A stretch of DNA of 64,000 nucleotides from Furcasterigmium furcatum. Its lineage: Eukaryota > Ascomycota > Sordariomycetes > Glomerellales > Plectosphaerellaceae. Below are positions 44,586-56,614 of the stretch, one piece after another; the stretch's first letter is position 1; each line of letters opens with the position of its first letter. The notes below the pieces were generated by a model. The model was not told where the DNA came from, did no database searches, and saw only the letters and a program-made list of their open reading frames with translations. Location of the stretch: positions 3,038,001-3,102,000 of the forward strand of contig BCIA01000003.1 in assembly GCA_001599815.1 (NCBI GenBank), read 5' to 3'. Made by a program: the position numbers and the translations under genes.

Positions 44586-45223
44586 CTAGGCCTGCTCAAG
44601 CACTTTCTCGTCGTATGTAGGGGCAAAAAGATCAAAAACATACAACACCGGGTATTCGCTGGTCGTCACCGACCCAACTACTAATCCAGCCCTCACTGGC
44701 TTATCTATGGGAGAGCGGACGGGATCCCGAGTTTTCCAGTGGGTATGGTCGTATGTGCTAGTATCTGGCGATGTGGGCACTTATGAGGCGGTCTGCAGTG
44801 CAACATCCACATGTGGAGGCAAGCGCCGGACCCTCCCACTTTTATTAAGAGAGGATCCTTGCTTCGAGAGTAGATAGCCTTTGGCTGCTCGTAAAGATGA
44901 ATCAATTCAATTTCGAGACCCCAATGGAAGGGAGAACACATGGGCCGTCGTGCCTGGTGTTTGGTGGTGGTGTTTTGGTGGTTTTCTTTATCACAGAAAT
45001 TGACCAATCACGACGACCGACAGCATGGCCTCATCACATGAACTCTCATTCACCAATTGCAAGGCAAGTCCAGCGATCTTGCCGTCCAGATGGTATTCTT
45101 CAAAGCTGATGAAAGTCGATTGGGTGGTGCTTGGAATCTTCCCCGGTTCAGCAAGAGGGTATTTCGCTTTTGTCAAGTCGAGAGAGAGGCCATCTCAATT
45201 ACCCGAGGCTGGATCTGAAGTCT
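44586..45223 (-). pseudogene. Relic of a protein-coding gene carrying dispersed repeat copy C
   Basis: Two stretches look protein-like on the minus strand but lie in frames broken by stops. One is LTKAKYPLAEPGKIPSTTQS, continuing into ISFEEYHLDGKIAGLALQL and ending with MLSVVVIGQFL (about 45170-44991). The other is RAGLVVGSVTTSEYPVLYVF, ending DEKVLEQA (about 44690-44586). The 5' end, 45223-45080, is the repeat shared with copies A and B. An ATGGCCTCTCTC start is followed at once by a frameshift or stop in this copy. I do not recognise the protein. It appears to be a decayed member of a dispersed gene family. Confidence 0.45.
45080..45223 (-). repeat. Dispersed repeat, copy C
   Basis: On the minus strand it begins AGACTTCAGATCCAGCCTC, passes GAGATGGCCTCTCTCTCGAC and ends near CATCTGGACGGCAAG. 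Its first 48 bp match copy A with about eight differences. The following 100 bp match copy B ungapped at roughly 60 %. Confidence 0.7.
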
Positions 45224-46155
45224 TCTCAATGCATCTTGCCTGTCACATCACTCACTAAACCCTACGAACACCACAAGGCACACATCACAAGCATAGAAGC
45301 AGGGACTCGGGTATGTCTGACGCGCAATCCATAATAGACACTACTAATTACAAAGTACGAATCGGACACGGCTAAGCATATGGACAGGACAAGAAACAAG
45401 TATGTACGGCAGGCCCGCACGTACCACGGCCGGCGAGGCCAGACCTCTCTCTCCCGGGCAGAGGGGAGCATAAAACAGAAACGGACATGGCCAAACAAAG
45501 GGAGAGAACAGACCAGACCAGACCCAGAACCCCGGTAAATGCAGGAGAAATGATGACAGATGTGAGTGACAGTGCAATGTTTGAAGCAGAATGCGAGGCG
45601 TTTCGTTCGTCGGCGGGGCGGTATGGCGACACGATCCCCGGTCCCTTGGTAGATAGATGGATGATGATGTGTGTACAGAGGACGTCAATGCAAAAAATGG
45701 TATCTTTTTCCTCTGTTCTCATGTGGAAGAAAATTGATGGCCCTGGATCCCGTTCCAACAACCTCCCTCCATGGTTTGTTTGGCTCTATCAAAGAACACG
45801 GCCTCGCTGGAACGCTTTCCCCAGGGAAGAGAAACGAAGCGCGCACTATCCAAAAGTCCTCATGCTGCAGAATCGGGCGAACAGGTCGGGTCGGGTCGAT
45901 CGAGGTCCATTCGCCTGGTGGCGCTGTTTGTGAGGTCGGCCGGCCGTGATAGGGAGGGAGGCGCTGATGACGGGTCTACCCGTGACGTAATTTCTTTTTC
46001 ATGTACATGTTCCAGCCGAGAGGCTCACGGACCGGAGGGATGTTGTAAACACAGGGGCGGGAGGGGGGGTCGGAGATATCTTTCGTGTCGACGTTGAGAG
46101 GATGGGATGGATGGATTGGTCAGACAGATGTTTTCCTTGGAAAGGGCGGGACAGC

Positions 46156-47842
46156 TTAGAAAAGCTGGCCACAGCCCCAGGTCTGCTCGCAGCCGCAGGT
46201 GCCTGGGTCCTTCCACTCGTCGTTGTGGAAGGAGAAGAAGACGGTCTTGTCACCAGCCACCTCGCGGATGGACTGGATGGCCTGGGCCTGCTCGCTCTTG
46301 CCGGGGACGGCCTTGCCGTTGGCGTTACCGCCGGTGGGCCAGCCGCACTCGAGGTTGAGGGCGGGTTTGCCACCGCAGATGGCGTCGAGGATCTCGAGCT
46401 GGTTCTTGACGAAGTTGCCGGCGTCCTTGGGAGCGACATCGGCGTTGAAGTAGGGGTGGATCTGGCCACCGACGATGTCGATGACACCGCAGATCTGCGA
46501 GGAGACGTCGTCACGCTCCCAGACGTTGAGGGTCTCGGCAGTGGTGTAGGGGCCGCTGTAGCCGGCGCCGCCGCACTTGGACTTGACGGTGGTGATGAGG
46601 TTCTTGAGGCCACCAACGTCGCAGCGGCCCTGGAACAGAGCCTCGTTACCGACGACGATCAGCTCGACCATGTCCCACTGCTTCCACGCGGTGATGGCGT
46701 CGATCTGCTCCTTGATGTCTCCGGAGTCGGGGCTGCAAGTGTCCTTGACGAAGACGCCGATGATCATCTTGAGGCCGTGCTTCCTGCAAGAGGAACCGAC
46801 GTTCTCGAGGGTGTCGCAGTCAGTGGAGTAGATGCGGACGGTGGTGAAGCCGGCGTTCTTGATGGTCTGAATGTCGGAGTCGACCTGACCAGCGGACTTG
46901 CAGGTGCCGGAAGCATCCTCGGAGTAGGGGGTGTAGGTGATGGCCCAGTGGTCACCCTTGCTGCCGCCGAGCTTTCCGCCGTTGTAGTCCTTAGGGGGCT
47001 CCTCCTTGGGAGGCTGGGGCTTGGGGGCCTCCTCCTTGGGAGGGGGAGGAGCGGGGTACTCCTCCTTGGGGGGCTCCTGGGGAGTAGGCTTGGGCTCGGG
47101 AGTGGGCTCGGGGGCCTTGGAGGTCCAGGGGCAGACGACGACAACGTTGGTCTCGGTGATGGTGGTGGTCACGGCGTCGCGAGTGTAGGTGCCGGGGACG
47201 ATGGTGGTGATCGTGGGGTAGACAACGGTGGTCTCCTCGGCGCAAACAGTGGTGGTGGGAGCAATGGTGTAGGTGCCGGCGGAGGGGCAGACGTAGGTGG
47301 TGGTCTCGATGACGCTGGTGACGATGCCGGACTCGGTCTTCTCCGTGGGGTAGGGGCAGACGATGGTGGTCTCGTGCTCGACGACAGTGGTAACACCGCC
47401 GTAGGTGTTGGGGCCCTGGGGAAGCTTGGTGGTCTCAGGGGCGCAGACGGTGGTGGTCTCGACGACGGTGATGGTGGTGGCCGGGAACTCGTACTCGCCG
47501 GGGGTCGGGCAGACCTCGGGAACGGGAGTAGGCAGGTCGACGGGGGGCACGTAGGTGGCGGTGGGCTCGACGGGCGTGCTGGAGGGAGCGGCGCTGCTGG
47601 TGCTCTTGGGGGGCCTGGGGACAACTGCGGCATGGTCAGTATTGCGACGGTATGGGCGGTGTTGGCCGGGTTCACATACGAGTCGGCTCGCCGTAGATGG
47701 TGGTGTAGACGGTCTTGCAGCCGGGAACGCAGACGTCGATCTCGGTGCCGTTCCTCTTGAAGAGGTTGGCGTGGGCGTGGCGGTGGCCAGCGGCAGTGGC
47801 ACCGGCGGCGGCGGCCGCGGCGATGAAGACGGAGCCCTTCAT
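46156..47842 (-). CDS. GH17 cell-wall beta-1,3-glucanase/transglycosylase (543 aa)
   Basis: Secreted wall protein acting on beta-1,3-glucan, like Scw-type and BtgE proteins. Exons 47842-47680 and 47624-46156, with a 55-bp intron joining GEPT-LVPRPPKS. A signal peptide (MKGSVFIAAAAAAGATAAG) leads into a segment with VCVPGCKTVY. Residues about 60-230 are Thr/Val-rich with repeated ETTTxVC-type units. A Pro/Glu/Lys hinge (about 235-275, PKEEYPAPPPPKEE) precedes the catalytic barrel. The acid/base glutamate is in ELIVVGNEALF (near 381) and the nucleophile in LNLECGWPTGG (near 480), about 100 residues apart as in GH17. The usual ETGWPS is ECGWPT here. The end is cysteine-rich (CGCEQTWGCGQLF) with no GPI signal. 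A 3.3-kb non-coding region lies upstream. Confidence 0.93.
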
Positions 47843-50800
47843 TGTGAGAAGATCAAATTAGATGAGAGGGAAATGTTGGGTTTTTTCGTGTTTCCGGGGG
47901 GTGGAACGAATGCCCGCTGAAAGAGTGAAGCGGTGGTGAAGGTTGGGAGAGGACGAAACTACGTTGAACGGATCAACTCATTGACGGCTGTTCGTGAGGA
48001 GAGGGAAAAAAGAGGAGAGGAGGGAAGGGCGAAGATGGGCGGAAGAGCAGGCCAGGATGTTATTATTGCTGCGCCTAGAGCCGGGGTGGTCCAGCGAGAG
48101 GTGATGGTGGGTGTGGACGGCGGCGCCATGGCGAAGATGGATACGGACGGACAGGGGGGCCCAGATTAGGGAGATGTCCTCATCTGCGGGTAGCACAAGC
48201 CGAGAGCAACAGCGAGGCTAGTCCACCGGCCCAGCCCACGGGCCCTTGTGCATGCTGTACTGTAATGAGAAGCTGGAGCTGGTTGACAGGCAAGGCGCCC
48301 TGTCTGTCTGCATTGACGGCGAGTCAATCCAACAACGGCTGGAGCCCGTATCGTATCCATCCTCGCCGCCACAAGTCCCGAGTCGAGGATCCATCCAGGA
48401 TGCCGGGGATGCTGTGAGGATCTGACATGCCGCCCCGTCTGACACGGGAGGCAACCTGGCAACCTGGCTGGCAGCAGCACTCACTCACTCGCAGGACCGG
48501 GACTCGCATTGAAGATTGATGATTGACGGCAAGGAAGCGCGACTATCGATGCCGCCGAGAAGTGGTCTTGGTCCATGTCTCTGGAGGTGATGTGGGCGTC
48601 CCCATTGGAGGTCGAGCCGTGCTGCTGGCAGGCGTTCGAGCCCGTGTTGACCAACGGAGCGAACGGGGCCCAGCACCGGGCGTTTAATTGACCAAGATTG
48701 CGGCGGTCAAAAGGGGGCGTGCAGCCGTTCGTTCTGGCAAACTGAGGTCTGGCTGGGCTGGCAATCTGGATGGATGGCAGAGAAAAGGAGAGATGCAGGG
48801 ATGTCGTCGGGGGTGGAGACAAATTGGGCGGACCTGACTGGCCTCTCCCGGGAAATTAGCTAAGCGACATTACGGCACCCACTCTGGCCCCGCAAGGACG
48901 TCTGGCTTCCCAGATTCTCTCATCTCTCTTCCACTTCACATGGGCTTTCGCCTTGGACTTGCGAGTGGCTCCTTCCTTTGGGGCTCCCTCTGCGGTGCAA
49001 TCTGCCGTCCTCGAGTCCCAGCCCGTTTATTCTTATCCGCCCGACGTCCAGAAGCCTTTCAGCGATCCAGTTCTCCAACGCCTGCGGTAGCGCATCGCCA
49101 CGGCGGCCACAGCGCCTTGCCGCCCCCCAGACCGGCCGAACCTTCCCCTTTTGGGCCGCGTCCCTGGCCACTGGCCGTGCGGTACCTGCATCTCGCCAGA
49201 TGCACAATCCAGGAACAGGAGGAACACGACGCCAATCAGGAGCCGCGGTGCACAAAACATCCGCCCAACGCTGGGTGCCCCAAAAGCTGGGGTTCGGAGG
49301 GAAGACTGCTTGACGTGTTTTTGTGCATGGGTCGTCAGCGCTGGATCCTTCCAACCTTCCAACCTTCCAACCCCTAATCCCCACCCGGCCGCTCTTCGCT
49401 CAATTCAAGGAACCTTAAGCTTTCGACCTCGAGAACAACAGGCCACCGGAGGTCTTGAGATCCATTTCATATGGAAACGGCATCAACATAGCGATGCTCC
49501 TCAAGAACACCCCGAGAGACCTTCTTGTCTGTCGTACTCATGTATCACCGTTGTGGCCTGCACGCCCCCCGTTTTAGTGCACGCCTCTTCGTCCCAATGA
49601 GGCATCTCGCCAGCTCACCCCCTATTCCTTCAGGAACACCTTCGTCACCGTCTTAGCCACCCACGCAACGGCTCGCCGTTCACTGCCTCATCAGCGCGGT
49701 CCTGCCTATACTTAGATACCCGGCCAGAACAGACAGAACAACCAGACTGATACATCGGACCCCAGGAATTAACAATGTTCCTATCCATCGCCCGGCCCCC
49801 CAGATTGGGTCGTTCTTCTGCTGGCGCAAGCGACCGGCCGATGTGACGGGCCACCTGAAATCGCCGGTCCGTCCACTCGCCACCCAGCCAAACCATCTTG
49901 CCTCCTTTCGTCCTGGTGCTGGACTAATCAGGCGGTCTGTTTCCGAGATGCTTGGTCCCCTACCGAAGCCGTGCTCAGGCGGGCGGGTGCTTGGAGCGAC
50001 GTCGTCGATGGCCGGAAGCACCGTCACCCGAGGATCATGGATCATCGATCCCTCTCTCCCTTTCTGGGCACCTGGGCGGTCCGTCTCCCTTCGGCCAGGC
50101 CCTGATCTGTCGTCCAGGTTTCTCGTATCCTCCCCGCTTCGCTCGCAAGGAACAGGGACGAAAGAGCCAAGCTTTTTTCAAATAACATTGTAGCCATGCC
50201 AGGCCTCAACGGGAAACCCGCCCTGCTGATCTCTCGATCCCGCCAGCGCATCTCCGCCCAGCGCCCTGCTGCCCTGGTTGGAAATCCAGCGCATCGCAGA
50301 GGCCTAGAACCGCGCATCATGCCCCCTTTGGCCCGCTGACGCGCTGATCACCAAGCACCTGAGCCGCCCCTCCTGCTACAGACACGTCGCCCGCCAACGT
50401 TGCACTGTCGTCACGCGAATGAACGGTGCCTGATGAGAAGCCCGAGTAAGCCCCTCGGATCCGTGATTGGGCCTGTCACCTAGACCACGGCAGATGAAAA
50501 ACCACGGAGATGCCATGCACACTCACATCCCCCTTTCCCCGACCTTCCCGCCCGTCTCCAGATCTCATTTCACTGTCGAGATGAACATGGGGCGCCATCC
50601 ACCGCTCCCAAGACCGCCGGGCCAAACGTTCATCTCCCATATCCAGCGATTCAGGGATGAATGCCCTTGCTTTTCCATCACTCATTCGCATGTTCCTCTT
50701 GTCGTCCCGCCGACCTGCTGTTGTCTACAGCGTAATAACCGCACCGTACTTATGTACTTGCCCCGCCAGGGATCATCCCTTGGTCTCAGCGCCATCGACT

Positions 50801-51170
50801 GACGACTGTCTCGTTGCACCGTGGTATCATAATGTTTCTCTGTTGCTCTAACGCCCATCCAAGCCAAATTGTCGTACTTGTACCTACATGAAGGCCGAAC
50901 GTAGGATGGGTAGTCCTCAGAGAAGTCACATCGACGTAACTGCAGATGTGCTGAGGAAAACCCCTTTCTCTCTCTTCATGCTCGGGACTCGAGATAAGTG
51001 CTCAAAGAACTCGTGTGATTACCAATCCTGCTATAAAAAGGCAACAGAACAAATCGAATACACTCTCTCCAAGTAACACCGCCATCCGTCTAGCCCGAAG
51101 ATGAAACGAACCCTCCCTTCATCCAGCTTTTGTCGTAATGTATAGTCCCGTTCCGAGGGGCGCCGAGCAT
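47843..51170. other. 3.3-kb non-coding region upstream of the GH17 gene
   Basis: Promoter and leader of the GH17 gene and 3' flank of VPS10. It contains tandem CCTTCCAA units at 49348-49372 and a plus-strand TATAAAAAG at 51031-51039 with no gene behind it. Open frames such as minus 48920-49384 lack any protein-like pattern. Confidence 0.55.
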
Positions 51171-54100
51171 CTACACGTCCTCGTCGCTATCGTCGCCCAG
51201 CAGCTCGCCCTCGTCATCATCCACGGCAGCATAATTCCCCCTCCCCCTCGCGAAGCTGTCCCTCGTCGTAAACCGCCTGTTCCCGCCGTTGAGCCAGCTC
51301 CCGCCGCCGCCTCCTCCGCCGCCACTGACTCGCTCATACGCCGACGTCGCCGTCCGCACGAGCGCGGTAGCGACGAGCGGCACAGCTGCCACGACGGCCA
51401 CGACGGCCGACACGGCCATGACGGGATACTTGACCCACGGCTGGTCGTTGTCGAACGAGCTCGACTCCCCAAGGCGGATCTGCCCGAACTTGCCGCTCCA
51501 GTTCTGGTACACCCACCACCCGATGCCGCCCGCGAGCGCGATGGGGATCACTACGGCGAAGAAGATGGCCCATCCCGACGTGCGCCGCCGGCGCTTCTCG
51601 TACTCATCCTCCTTGCCCGCGCAGGCGTGCGAGGTGGACGTCCTGTCGAACTGCTTGCCGCCCACGCAGGTCGTCAGCGGGATGCGGCGGTACCCCGTCG
51701 GCTCCCAGAACTCGACCTCCTCGGGGTGCTCCTTGCACCACTGCTCGGCCGAGATGGGTTCCTTGCCCGGCACGAGGCTGCACTGCCCGTGGTTATCCAG
51801 CTCAAAGTTGTAAGCGCTGTGGTAAAGTTAGCAAGTCGTGTCTCCTCGTGATTTGGCATTGGTACGTACCATTCGAAATCGCTCCTCGTGCACTCGCAGT
51901 TGGTCTTCTCGTACAGCCGCTCGATGCGATGGTCGTTGTAGCAGTTGGCGTCCACCTTCTTCCGCAGGTACGACGAGGTGTGGCCGAACAGACAGTTGCC
52001 CTCCTGCGTGGGGTGCTTCGGCGACCATAAGTAGTAGTCCTTGCTCTGGCCGTCCTTGGGCGCCTCGCACGCGCGGTTCGTCACGCCCGTGAAATCAATG
52101 TTCACAGAGAAGACCTCGCCGCCGTCTGACTTGCACCACAGCAGAAAGTTGCGAGACGTTCCGGAGCGAAGAGTCGTGATGTCCGTGACCGTCACTTCTT
52201 TCTCCGAGAAGGTGTAGTCCTTCCACGAGTTGCCGCCGTCCGTCGTGTAGGATACCATGTTGGTCTTGACATCCTTGTCGCCGGATCGCTTGACAAGCAC
52301 GACGATGGAGCCCTGGTCGCCGTACTGCCACGTCCAGGCGCCCTTCTTGACGCTCTTCCACGTGATGCCTGCGTCGCTCGTCATGAACGTGTCTGCTTCC
52401 TCGACCGAAGTCAGGCTGGAACCGACATTGCCGTATCCAAACATGATGCCGGCAGCGCTGGCCGCCGAGAAGGTCTTTTTCTTATCTAGACGCTCGGTGT
52501 AATGGTGTAGATGAAGGGCGCAGTTCGAGTCGCCACTTCCGCTGCACTTGTACGACTTGCCTTCAACATCTTTGCTAGGGGGAGGCAGATATGCCCATTG
52601 CGAGCCGTCGTTGTGCGAAATCTGCGTCTGAAGCATCTTGCTCCCGTCCTTGGCCAAGCCCGCGACGCTGTTGATCAGGACGACGCCTTCGAGGCCAATG
52701 ATCTTCTCAAAGTCCACATAGTATCGTTCGTTGCAGTTGACCTTGGGCGCGCTCATGACATAGGAAGTGCCGTTGGAGTTGCTCTTGATGATGCTGCCGT
52801 AGCGCTGATCCTTCTTCGTCTCCGTCGCAACAAAGAGGTTGACCGCGTGCGTGGAGCTGTCGAGAACCGTGTAGGCGTTCTGGTGGTCGACCTCGAAGCC
52901 GTACGGGAAATGGGCCTCGGCGTACTTTTCGCCGTCCATACTGGCGATGGCTCGGAGGCCCTTCTTCTCGTCGTCTTCGGCAGCAACAACGATGAACTCG
53001 GCCATCGTGGCAAAGTCCTTGACATTCGACTCGTGCTTCTTCTTGTCCTCCTCGAAAAAGTCATTGCTCGACCAGATGACCATGGGGCTGGTCTTGTCCT
53101 CTTCGTTATGGCCAAGACAGATGACCTGCTTGATGTCGCGGAAGGTGTAAACAGAGTTGCCTGTGAACTCGCACTTGCGCGCGTACCGGACCGCCGTCCT
53201 CCAGTTGTCACCTCTGTCCAGCGAGATGGAAGCCTCCTTGTGGCATTCCCCCCCGACCTCGTCGCACTTGTTCCCAATCCAGATAAGCCAGTCCTTCCTG
53301 TCTGGGTGGAACGAGAAGGGGTTGTCTCCTGTCGGCTTTGTTGGTGCCTTGAACGTGTGGAAGGTCTCCGCGCGATCTATGGTGTAGATGACCTTCTCCG
53401 AGTCGGTCGTGAAGAAGACGGCTTCCTTGAAGTAGGTGTGCGGGTAGATGCCCCTGATGTCTTCATCCTTCAGCACCTGTTCCCACTTCTTGCCATGATC
53501 CTTGGTTCGCCAGATGCGCTTGTCGACCTTCATGGAGCCGCCCTCTTCATATTCCACCGCCCTGGCGAGGATGGTCTCCTCAGAGCCCGACTCGCTGGCC
53601 TCAAGGTAGATCTTCTCGAAATCTTTGAGGCCCGTCTTCTCGAAAACGTGCTGTGTATGCGACACGTCCCCATTCGAAGGGGGGGCAGGAGAGTTGACAA
53701 CATCGGAGCACTTCCTCTCGACCGGGTCGTCCTTCTGCTTGCCGTCTTTCCTCTTGCAAGTATTGCCGGGAATCTTCCTCCAGCCAGACGAGCCCTTGAA
53801 GGTATCGTCCGGCTTGGCGTTCTTGCACGCCTCCTCGGGGGGGACGATGGGGCCAGACTTGACACACTCTCCCTCCTTTCGCTCGAAGTTGTAGTCGCAT
53901 TCAAAGTCCTGGTCGGTACACTCGCAGTCCTCCGTCTTGGGGACGGGGTCCTTGAACTCTTCCTTGAGGAAGCACTTGGCATCCTTCTTGCGTCGGCGGT
54001 AAGTCTGCTTGTGGCCCATGAGGCAGGTCGGCTTGCCGTCGTCGTCGACGCGCGCGTGCCAGTCCTCGAGATCGTCTTCCGAACATGTCTTCTCGTGGAG

Positions 54101-55741
54101 ACCCTCAAAGTCAATGGCGATCATGTGGAACTTCTTGTTGTCGCCGCTGACGCCGACAAGCAGGAACTTCAGGCTCGTTGAGTCTTGAGTTGTGGTGAGA
54201 ATGACGGGCTTGACGCGAAGGTCATCCGGCAGAGATGCCTTGCGCCATTCCTGGCCGTGGTCGAGGGAGAACTGGATCTCGCCGATGTCTTCCTTGCTGG
54301 AATCCTTGACCGCAACGAGAATGGAACCCTTGTCGCCAAACTCGAACTTGTGAGGGCTGTCCAGCGCCTTCTTCCAGGTGACGCCAGCATTGTCCGAGAC
54401 GTAGAGGTCTCCTTCGCCAAACGGCTTGAGTGCCTTGCCAGTGTTGCCGACGCCCATGACCAGGCCCGGCGCCGGGCTAGAGAAGATCCTGCCCACATTG
54501 TCGAGGTTAGTGATGGAGTGGAGATGGAGGCGCTCGCCGTCGGCCTTGATCTCGTGGAACGTCCTGCCATCATCAAAGGTGATCTGGCTGACAACCTTCT
54601 TCTCGACGTTTCCGGAGCCTTCAACCTCCTCGTAATTGTCGACCGTGTTGACGAGGAAGATACCCTGGATGCCAGCGATCTTCTCAAAGTCCACGTTGCC
54701 CTTGGTATTGCGGTTCGTATGCTCGAGATTCTCGACAAAGTAGTCGCCGTTGGAGTTGCTCGTGAACATGACACCCATTGGGTTGCCAGGGCGAGTGTTC
54801 ATGACGTCCACCTGGATGCTGTAGTTGGTACTCTCCAGAATGGTATACGCGCCTTGGTTGACCTTGTGGCCGTGCGCCGCGGGGAACATGGCGCGGTGCC
54901 ATTTGATGGTGTCGTCGGTGACGAAGAGCGACATCTCGTCCGTACCCACGGCATTGGTGGCCACCAGGAGGAATTTCTTAACAATGGCCAGATTGACGAC
55001 GCCCTGAACGCCGTGGTTGGTGTCGAGGTTTGGCTCGAACTCCTGCACCTTGCCATCGACCTTGTCGAAGAAGTTATCGGACGCAAGGAGTCTCTGGTCC
55101 TGCCTCAAGGGTGTGAACGAGTCGATGACGATGCACAGGACGCGCTGCTTGTCGAGGTCGGCCTGGCCCGTGGTGAACTCTGCGGAGGACTTCGCCCACC
55201 AGCAGCCGGACGCGTCCGCGCGCAAAGGCTTGCCACGGTCCTTGAAGTCGTTGATTGTATAGGTGTGGACGCTCGCGCAGAAGAGGCCCTCGCACAGCTC
55301 GCCGGCGAAGATGATGCGGTCGGGTTCGCTTGCGTGGAAGTGTAGGATCTGGTCGCTGTGTCTGCTGGTACGGGCGCCGCTCTCGAACTTTTGCCACGAC
55401 TTGCCCCTATCTGCGGTCTTGTAGTGCTCCTCGCCCTCGGTCATAACGTAGGCGCGGCTCGAATCGAAGGAGTGCATGGTGAGCAAGGCGGACTTGCCGT
55501 CGGGGATGTCCTCGACCTTTTTCCAGGAGGCACCGGCATCGTCGGAGCGGTAGATGTTGGCTTCGGCCACGTCGTGGAAGAGGATGACGTCGGAGTCCTC
55601 GAAATAGCTGATGCCCAGTGGCGGGTTCTTGAACTCGGTGACCTTGATGCTCGGCGAGTCGTCCTTCGCGAGGATGGACGTCCACGTGAGAGCGAAGAGG
55701 AGGATGCGCCATGAGGCTGCAGCCTTGCCTCCAAACCTCAT
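51171..55741 (-). CDS. VPS10: VPS10 vacuolar sorting receptor (sortilin family), 1,505 aa
   Basis: Type I receptor cycling between late Golgi and endosome; it carries vacuolar hydrolases and is retrieved by retromer. Exon 1 is 55741-51870, exon 2 51816-51171; the 53-bp intron joins SDFEC-AYNFEL. The start ATG gives a signal peptide (MRFGGKAAASWRILLFALTW then TSILA). Two tandem Vps10 domains follow (about 30-690 and 755-1,345), each a ten-bladed propeller with Asp-box repeats (RSDDAGASWKKV, SDNAGVTWKKA, TSDAGITWKSV). Each propeller ends in a 10CC cysteine module (TEDCECTDQDFECDYNFE; TNCECTRSDFECAYNFE). A membrane helix (GWAIFFAVVIPIALAGGIGW) lies near 1,365. A second hydrophobic stretch (VMAVSAVVAVVAAVPLVA) is unusual but known in fungal homologues. 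The tail is acidic (EGELLGDDSDEDV). The length matches the family. Confidence 0.96.
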
Positions 55742-56614
55742 CTTGTCGAGACAGCTGCTGTCGGAGCCGATGTGTGGTTCATGAAGCTGTCGATCGATTG
55801 ATGGTCGAAGGGAGATGAGCGAAACAAAAGGAAATGTCGCCTGTAGCTGTGGCGGGGTGAGTGAAGTTGGTGTTTCGGGAGCAATCGCCAGAACTGGACG
55901 GAGCTTCGTTTCCACGTGTAGCTTTATTATCGGGCTGTTCTCGACCACCGAAACGTCAGCAACCTGGAAGGCAGGGCAGCTCGAAGAAGCGCTAGTCTGG
56001 AGCGGCAGCCTAGCCCGGCACCCCTGCAACCAGTGGACGACGACCTGAGATCCAAATCATCCAATGGATCGTTCCGGACGAGTTATTTCTGGGCACCCGC
56101 CTCATCGAGCTCCCTGAAGCGGACCCACTTTGTCTGCGCTCCAGCCTCCCTCCCAGCGAGCGACGGCCGAGAAACATCTGGGACAGGTTTCAAGCGTCAC
56201 ATCAGATCAGGTCGGACAACCAACCCGTCAATGCTCCAGTGGCGGAATGATGAGGTGTATCATTCATGACCGGCAATGCTACCTAGTACTTCCATCACTC
56301 CCTCCCTTGAAGACCTAATAATTCGTATCCATGCATGCTACCTAAACCCCGTCCCCACGATTGCCCCTATGTCCACCAGTAAATGCAATGATATCTCGCT
56401 GTCGACTCCTGCTGAATGCGAGAGAGAGAAAGAAAAACGCTTTGACGGGAAGTCCCGACTGGCCAATTCATCAAATCATGTCCCCAACATGAACACCGCC
56501 ATGGAGCTTGCCTATGCCAATGCCAATCCCCGAGAATGCGCGCTCAACTCCTCGACGTATGTCCAATATGTAAATGTTGCAGCGCTCCTGCGATTGCATG
56601 TCGCAGGAAAAGGC
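55742..56614. other. Intergenic, 0.87 kb
   Basis: VPS10 promoter and leader, and 3' flank of the WD40 gene. No other feature supported. Confidence 0.6.

Larger units (their letters stand above)
43990..46155. other. Intergenic, 2.2 kb, containing a gene relic
   Basis: 3' flanks of two convergent genes. Bases 44180-44420 are AT-rich. The relic described separately occupies 44586-45223. From 45300 to 46000 there is no supported feature. Confidence 0.55.

Noticed and set aside
46102..47760. 552-codon plus-strand open frame rich in G, V and D
   Set aside because: Antisense of the repetitive Thr/Val-rich GH17 gene; a composition artefact.
48920..49384. 154-codon minus-strand frame in the GH17 upstream region
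   Set aside because: Starts in a GGAAGGTT tandem repeat and shows no protein-like features.
51031..51039. Plus-strand TATAAAAAG near the VPS10 3' end
   Set aside because: Only a very short frame follows before the VPS10 coding end on the other strand, so it is not called as a promoter.
52511..54181. 556-codon plus-strand open frame
   Set aside because: Antisense shadow of VPS10.
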